Of a stretch of DNA of 64,000 nt, positions 59,605-64,000 are shown one piece after another (positions within the stretch are counted from its first letter, which is position 1; the number at the start of each line of letters is the position of its first letter). Both the position numbers and the translations under genes were made by a program. The notes beneath the pieces were generated by a model, which saw only the letters and a program-made list of their open reading frames with translations, was not told the origin of the DNA and searched no databases. The stretch spans positions 81,220-145,219 of the forward strand of contig NZ_JAVRHO010000009.1 in the NCBI RefSeq assembly GCF_031846515.1, in the 5' to 3' direction. This DNA comes from Autumnicola lenta. GTDB lineage: Bacteria; Bacteroidota; Bacteroidia; Flavobacteriales; Flavobacteriaceae.

Positions 59605-61119
59605 ATGGAGACCAAAACATTTGGAATTGAAAATAAAAAAGTAGATAAAGAGCTTTACGGCTATCAGCAGAAAGATATTGAGAAAATCTTTGCAGTTATT
59701 GATGAGCATCCAGAGCACTATAATCTGCTTTATCAACTTCCGACAGGAGGAGGGAAGACCGTTATTTTCTCACAAATTGTAAGGGAATACATCCAACGTA
59801 CCCAGAAGAAGGTTTTGATACTCACGCACCGGATTGAACTTTGTAAGCAGACTTCTAAAATGCTTACCGATTTTGGGGTTCGTAATAAAATTATAAACAG
59901 CAAAGTTAAAGAACTTCCGGACCAGGAAGATTATATGTGCTTTGTTGCGATGGTGGAGACATTAAATAACCGTCTTCACGATGAGAAGCTGGATTTGCAG
60001 AATATCGGCATGGTGATTATTGATGAAGCGCACTACAACTCCTTCAGGAAATTATTTAAGTTTTTTGAGAAATGTTTTATCCTTGGGGTAACTGCAACTC
60101 CGCTAAGTTCCAATATTAAGCTTCCCATGAAGGATAATTACCGGGAACTTATTGTTGGGGATTCTATTACTTCGTTAATTGAAAAAGGCTTTCTTGCCAA
60201 AGCAAAAACCTTTAGCTACAACGTTGGCCTTTCCGGACTTAAAATTGGTATGAACGGGGATTATACAGTGAAATCTTCAGAGGAGCTATATTCTAACTTC
60301 TCAATGCAGGAGAAGTTGCTGAATGCCTACATGGAACGTTCAAAAGGAAAGAAAACGCTGATTTTTAATAACGGAATCAATACGTCAATTGAAGTCTATG
60401 AAACGTTCAGAAATGCAGGACTTAAAGTCAGGCACCTGGACAATACCACCAGCAAACAGGACAGAAAAGATATTTTAAAGTGGTTTAAACATACGCCAGA
60501 TGCTATTGTAACTTCTGTAAGTATTCTTACCACCGGTTTTGACGAACCTACAGTAGACACCATCATCCTTAACCGTGCAACCAAATCCCTTACGCTTTAC
60601 TTCCAGATGATTGGCCGGGGATCCAGAGTATTGCCGGGAAAAAAGGAATTTAATGTTATTGATCTTGGAAATAATCTAGCGCGTTTTGGTAATTGGAGCG
60701 CTCCCGTAGACTGGAAGCAAATTTTTAGATCTCCAGATTTCTATTTCGAAAATCTTCTAAGTGACGAAGAGATCGAAAGGGAATTTAAGTACCAGATGCC
60801 ACCGGAAATTCGTGAGAAATTTGCTAATTCTGAAGATGTGGATTATGATGTGGAAAACGCTTATGACGAAGTGATTAAAAAGGGCTTAAAGTCTAAAACC
60901 GTACTGGAATGGTCTATGGAGCAACACGTTAAAATGTGTGTGGAAAATAGCGAAGACGTTTTTGACGCACGTATTCTGGCAAAAGAGCTGAAGGACGATA
61001 TTTCGTCCAGGATTAAGCAATATTCTTATTGCATTAGTAAGAGTACCAAAAACTACAGAGATTGGCTGGAAGAAGATTATTCCCGAAAATTAAGAATGGA
61101 AATCAATAAAGAATTCTAA
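59605..61119 (+). CDS. Superfamily II DEAD/DEAH-box helicase
   Basis: A 504-residue SSL2/XPB-like helicase. Motif I is QLPTGGGKTVIFSQ (about residue 45), motif Ia ILTHRIEL, motif II VIIDEAHYNSF, motif III GVTATPLSS, motif V TGFDEPTVDTIILNRATKS and motif VI QMIGRGSR. After the two RecA domains (to about residue 350) a 150-residue unassigned C-terminal part follows (DEEIEREFKYQMPPEIREKF). It unwinds nucleic acid or remodels DNA-protein complexes; the pathway is unknown. No adjacent restriction, defence or recombination gene is seen. Confidence 0.9.
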   Translation: METKTFGIENKKVDKELYGYQQKDIEKIFAVIDEHPEHYNLLYQLPTGGGKTVIFSQIVREYIQRTQKKVLILTHRIELCKQTSKMLTDFGVRNKIINSKVKELPDQEDYMCFVAMVETLNNRLHDEKLDLQNIGMVIIDEAHYNSFRKLFKFFEKCFILGVTATPLSSNIKLPMKDNYRELIVGDSITSLIEKGFLAKAKTFSYNVGLSGLKIGMNGDYTVKSSEELYSNFSMQEKLLNAYMERSKGKKTLIFNNGINTSIEVYETFRNAGLKVRHLDNTTSKQDRKDILKWFKHTPDAIVTSVSILTTGFDEPTVDTIILNRATKSLTLYFQMIGRGSRVLPGKKEFNVIDLGNNLARFGNWSAPVDWKQIFRSPDFYFENLLSDEEIEREFKYQMPPEIREKFANSEDVDYDVENAYDEVIKKGLKSKTVLEWSMEQHVKMCVENSEDVFDARILAKELKDDISSRIKQYSYCISKSTKNYRDWLEEDYSRKLRMEINKEF

Positions 61120-61153
61120 ATTTTCTGCGGAAGCAATTATTTGTAAGAGACCA

Positions 61154-61248
61154 TTCAAAAATGACAAATATCGACCTTCAATTATTTTAAACATAATCCT
61201 GAAGTTTACCGGAAGGTTGTAATAAGGATGAAAATTGTCATTTTTGAA
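61154..61248. repeat. 95-bp element with perfect 14-bp inverted ends
   Basis: TTCAAAAATGACAA (61154-61167) is the exact reverse complement of TTGTCATTTTTGAA (61235-61248). A second nested pair ACCTTC (61174-61179) and GAAGGT (61212-61217) lies inside. The centre is unpaired. It sits between two convergent genes and could be a MITE-like remnant or a bidirectional stem terminator, though no clear T tract follows either arm. Confidence 0.75.
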
Positions 61249-61255
61249 GCCTCGC

Positions 61256-63550
61256 TTAATCTTTATCTTTTTTTCCGAAAAGCCGCTTAAAGAACCCTTT
61301 TTTCTCCTTTTCTCCTTCGGAAGTTGCCTCTTCGTCCTTATCAGAACCTGAAAAGAGGCGTTTAAAGAAGCCGTCACGCTTCTTTTCGTCGCAATCCAGC
61401 ATTTCAGCAACTTCAGAAGAGACAGGAGCAAAGCGGGCATTGGTGATATTGGTGAAATATGGATCCTGATTCATTTTTTGCATTAGCCTGGCAAAAATTG
61501 GCAATGCAGAGTTAGCGCCCTGGCCAATCCTCGTGTTTCTGAAACCTATACGATGATCATCTGCTCCAACCCAGGTTACCGCCACAAGTTGCGGAGTAAT
61601 TCCCACAAACCAGCCATCTTTATTGTTTTGAGTAGTTCCGGTTTTGCCGGCAATGTCATTGTTTAATCCGTATGTAGACCGCAGTCTCGTCGCTGTTCCC
61701 TCATTCACGGTTGCCTGCATAAAATTTAGTATTACCTGCCGTGTGGTCTCACTATAAGCCGGTGTGGGCGCTACTTTTGGCTCAAAAGACGCCAGAAGAT
61801 TACCATTTCCATCTTCTATCCTCGTAATATAGTAGGGTTCGCTGGGCCTTCCGTTATTTACATAACTGGTATAAGCTCCTGTCAGTTCTTCAAGATTTAA
61901 TGAAGCTGTTCCCAATGCTATAGAAGGTACTGCCGGGAGATCAGATGTTATACCCATTTCTCTCGCTTCCTTGATAACATTGTCTATTCCCGTTTCCATC
62001 AGCACTTTTACTGCTATGGTGTTCATGGAAGTGCTAAGTGCTGTTTTAAGGTTGTAATTCATGTGAGGGTCGTCACTGGCAGACGAATTTGCCGGTGTCC
62101 ATCCATTTTCATAGGTGACTTCTTCCGCAGAAAAGTACGTGCAGGGTTCCATTCCGTTTTCGAGGGCTGCAGTGTAGACAATTGGTTTAAAAGTAGAACC
62201 GACCTGTCTTTTGCTCATCGAAACATGATCATATTTAAAATACCTGAAATCCACGCCACCAACCCAAGCCCGGACGGCTCCGGTTTCCGGCTGTACGGCC
62301 AGCATTCCTGCATTCAGGAATTTAAGGTAGTGTGACAGGCTATCGATAACACTCACGTTTTTTGTGGTTGAACCATCATAGCTAAAGAGTTCTGTAGGTT
62401 TTGTTTTTCGTAACTCCTGCATGATTTCCTGATGGTTTAAACCTTTGTCACTTAGTTTCTGGTAAGATTCAGTTCCTTTTACAGCATCTTCAAGGATGTT
62501 TTTGTTTTGCAGCCACGGCGCATTCTCTCCATAAGAGGCTTCGTGCTGCTGCTGCAGGTCCATCATATGCTCGCGCATAGCTTCTTCAGCCAGTTGCTGC
62601 ATTTTATGATCGAGGGTGGTGTGTACTATGAGTCCGTCGCGATAAATGTTATAGGACTGTCCTTCAATGTTTTTGAGCGTATCCAGAATCTTGCTTACAT
62701 CTTTTCTTACCTGTTCCCGAAAGTAAGGGGCAAGGCCTTTATTATTGCTGTAATTACGGTAATCCAGCACAAGATCTGTTCTTTTAGCTTCCAGAGCTTT
62801 TTCTTCGGAAAGATAATCGTACCGAGCCATTTGCATTAGAACAACATCCCGGCGTAACCTGCTCCTTTCAGGAAAAATCCGCGGATTGTAGGAATGGGAA
62901 GCCTTCAGCATTCCCACTAGGACGGCGCCTTCTTCCAAACTTAATTCTGAAGTATGCTTATTGAAAAACTTCATGGAAGCACTTTCAATTCCGTACGTAT
63001 TATCACTAAAGGGAACAGTATTAAAATAGAGGGTTAGAATTTCATTTTTATTATAAATATCCTCCAGTCTTTCGGCAATAATTGCCTCCTGAACTTTATT
63101 AATTACAATGCCAAAGGCACCGTAATCTTTTCTTCCGTAGATATTCTTTGCGAGCTGTAAAGTGATGGTGCTACCACCACCCGCAGATTCATCCTGTAAT
63201 AAAATAGATTTAAAAAATACCCGTAACAAGCTGCGGTTATCGATACCGTCATGTTCAAAAAATCGAACATCTTCAGTTGCTATAAGTGCTTCAATAAGAT
63301 GTTGTGGTAGTTCTTTGAAAGTAATAGGCTGCCTGTCGAAGATGTAAAATTTTCCGATTAATTCTCCATCTGAAGATAAAACCTGTGTAGCTTTGCTTTG
63401 CTCAAGTTTCTGCAGTTCTTCGGTAGATGGTATTTTGCCCCACATTCCAAAGTAAATACTGGAAAAAAACAGTAGCGCCAGCGCGAGAAGACTTAATAAG
63501 ATAATGAGAGCCCATCTTATTTTGGGGGAGATTTTTAATTTTGATAGCAT
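61256..63550 (-). CDS. pbpA: Class A penicillin-binding protein 1A
   Basis: A bifunctional peptidoglycan synthase: GT51 glycosyltransferase plus transpeptidase. From ATG 63550 the protein has 764 residues. One N-terminal membrane helix (RWALIILLSLLALALLFFSSIYFG) precedes the GT51 domain (ALIATEDVRFFEHDGID with catalytic Glu, GGSTITLQLAKNIYGR). The transpeptidase has SxxK in STFKPIVYTAALENG, an SMN element, and KTGTTQ. The highly charged Lys/Glu-rich C-terminal tail (about 50 residues) is unusual. An upstream TTG at 63571 would add seven residues. Confidence 0.94.
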   Translation of the reverse strand: MLSKLKISPKIRWALIILLSLLALALLFFSSIYFGMWGKIPSTEELQKLEQSKATQVLSSDGELIGKFYIFDRQPITFKELPQHLIEALIATEDVRFFEHDGIDNRSLLRVFFKSILLQDESAGGGSTITLQLAKNIYGRKDYGAFGIVINKVQEAIIAERLEDIYNKNEILTLYFNTVPFSDNTYGIESASMKFFNKHTSELSLEEGAVLVGMLKASHSYNPRIFPERSRLRRDVVLMQMARYDYLSEEKALEAKRTDLVLDYRNYSNNKGLAPYFREQVRKDVSKILDTLKNIEGQSYNIYRDGLIVHTTLDHKMQQLAEEAMREHMMDLQQQHEASYGENAPWLQNKNILEDAVKGTESYQKLSDKGLNHQEIMQELRKTKPTELFSYDGSTTKNVSVIDSLSHYLKFLNAGMLAVQPETGAVRAWVGGVDFRYFKYDHVSMSKRQVGSTFKPIVYTAALENGMEPCTYFSAEEVTYENGWTPANSSASDDPHMNYNLKTALSTSMNTIAVKVLMETGIDNVIKEAREMGITSDLPAVPSIALGTASLNLEELTGAYTSYVNNGRPSEPYYITRIEDGNGNLLASFEPKVAPTPAYSETTRQVILNFMQATVNEGTATRLRSTYGLNNDIAGKTGTTQNNKDGWFVGITPQLVAVTWVGADDHRIGFRNTRIGQGANSALPIFARLMQKMNQDPYFTNITNARFAPVSSEVAEMLDCDEKKRDGFFKRLFSGSDKDEEATSEGEKEKKGFFKRLFGKKDKD

Positions 63551-63645
63551 AATAAACTGAGACTGCTGCAAATAAACGAATACTTCTAAAATATAAATTT
63601 TATTTTAAGCCAAATTTTAGAATATGTGGAAAGGGCAGGAGCAGG

Positions 63646-63679
63646 AGAAAAAAAAGCCGAGGACAATGTTTGTCCCGAC
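63646..63679 (-). terminator. Terminator of the tandem micro-genes
   Basis: Read leftward, GTCGGGAC / GTCCTCGGC (one bulge, one G-U) with a 7-nt loop, followed by eight T (63655-63646). It lies 32 bp after the stop of the 42-codon gene, outside any larger gene. Confidence 0.7.
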
Positions 63680-63710
63680 TATATAGGAAGTAAGTTCATG
63701 GATTCGGGCC

Positions 63711-63839
63711 TTAAATTAAACAGCATCTTTTTCTGTTAAACCTTATATCGCTATTTGAGACCTGCCTGATGTTCAAAAATATTTTTCTATGAGAGAAATT
63801 TAAATCTCTTAATTCTGTGATGTTTTCCAAAGCTTCCAT
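63711..63839 (-). CDS. Tandem micro-gene B, 42-residue peptide
   Basis: ATG 63839, stop TAA 63711. The 42 residues start MEALENITELRDLNFSHRKI and end RFNRKRCCLI. Residues 4-12 (LENITELRD) and HRKIFLN match those of the upstream micro-gene almost exactly, while the tails diverge to another basic composition. It follows that gene after 29 bp and precedes a terminator. No signal peptide or membrane segment is visible. I cannot name the family; conservation at the amino-acid level across the pair supports a real coding function. Confidence 0.6.
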   Translation of the reverse strand: MEALENITELRDLNFSHRKIFLNIRQVSNSDIRFNRKRCCLI

Positions 63840-63868
63840 GATAATGATGTTTTGATTGATGAATTTAA

Positions 63869-63991
63869 TTAGTTGTGGCGTCTTCGGCTATACCAACTTC
63901 CTCTGTTGGAAGGCTGCTGAAAGTTCAAAAATGATCTCCTGTGGGTCAGATCTCCGTCTCTTAATCCTGTAATGTTTTCTAATGTTTTCAT
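63869..63991 (-). CDS. Tandem micro-gene A, 40-residue peptide
   Basis: ATG 63991, stop TAA 63869. The 40 residues start MKTLENITGLRDGDLTHRRS and end SWYSRRRHN. Compared with micro-gene B: LENIT, LRD, HR, FLN, Q and SN are kept in order through residue 29. The tail is basic (SRRRHN). Its promoter lies outside the window or in the few bases at the right edge, so the unit may begin further right and could be longer. Function unknown. Confidence 0.6.
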   Translation of the reverse strand: MKTLENITGLRDGDLTHRRSFLNFQQPSNRGSWYSRRRHN

Positions 63992-64000
63992 ACATCTTAT

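Noticed and set aside
59605..61119. Defence island around the superfamily II helicase
   Set aside because: No methylase, nuclease or other defence gene is adjacent; its neighbours are a Crp/Fnr regulator and a penicillin-binding protein.
1..64000. tRNA, rRNA, CRISPR arrays, replication origin
   Set aside because: No cloverleaf-like segment with conserved loops, no regularly spaced identical repeats with spacers, and no DnaA-box cluster was recognised by eye; a covariance search would be needed to exclude small RNAs.

Overview
The window looks like a chromosomal segment of a member of the Flavobacteriaceae (Bacteroidota). Supporting signs are the low GC content, TAnnTTTG-type -7 promoter boxes with a TTTG-like -33 box, frequent TTG/GTG starts with A-rich rather than Shine-Dalgarno leaders, the type IX secretion regulator PorX, a cargo protein with a type B (gliding-associated) C-terminal domain, a fused lpxC-fabZ, and flavobacterial gene orders (porX / HD protein / lpxD / lpxC-fabZ / lpxA / efp / second lpxD / sucD). 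A marine genus near Gramella or Salegentibacter is my guess, not something the sequence proves.

Layout. 1-4.5 kb: 5' two thirds of uvrA (leftward, cut by the window edge), a sigma-70 family factor with a small downstream ORF, endonuclease III and a Bcp peroxiredoxin. 5-10 kb: leftward block of a DUF4258-like protein, alanine dehydrogenase, a membrane protein overlapped by a 48-aa secreted peptide gene, tsaE and porX. 10-17.7 kb: rightward lipid A/fatty acid block (HD phosphohydrolase, lpxD, lpxC-fabZ, lpxA, efp, a second lpxD-like gene, an NTF2-like gene) and sucD. 17.8-22.8 kb: an MNT nucleotidyltransferase with a truncated HEPN partner, fabG, a von Willebrand membrane protein, an SDR and a prohibitin-like protein.

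22.9-31.4 kb: complete histidine operon hisG-D-C-B-H-A-F-IE. It is preceded by a consensus promoter, a 15-codon leader peptide with four consecutive His codons and a strong terminator, so classical attenuation is the likely control. A HigBA-type toxin-antitoxin module with its own palindrome sits between hisA and hisF, and repeat elements lie between or inside several his genes. 31.5-39.5 kb: lpd, two paralogous collagen-like lipoproteins, two adjacent msrB genes, a hydrolase, an M48 protease and an MFS protein. 39.5-40 kb: a toxin-antitoxin pair whose RelE/ParE toxin is frameshifted. 40-43 kb: leftward ECF sigma / membrane anti-sigma-like / two beta-repeat surface proteins. 43.2-48.5 kb: lon with inverted repeats at its 5' end, then an MBOAT plus SGNH-like pair for probable polysaccharide acylation.

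48.8-49.7 kb: a decayed IS1595-family element with recognisable inverted ends. 49.9-61.1 kb: FUSC-type membrane protein, DUF6155 protein, T9SS cargo, MFS protein, a 38-aa Lys/Gln-rich peptide, cysE-cysM, a secreted protein, a Crp/Fnr regulator and a superfamily II helicase. 61.2-64 kb: a structured 95-bp inverted repeat, a class A penicillin-binding protein, and two tandem homologous micro-genes (42 and 40 codons) with their own terminator.

Most of the window is housekeeping. The parts worth a second look are the his leader, the micro-genes, the toxin-antitoxin remnants, and the dispersed intergenic repeat words that decorate many gene junctions. No tRNA, rRNA or CRISPR array was recognised.
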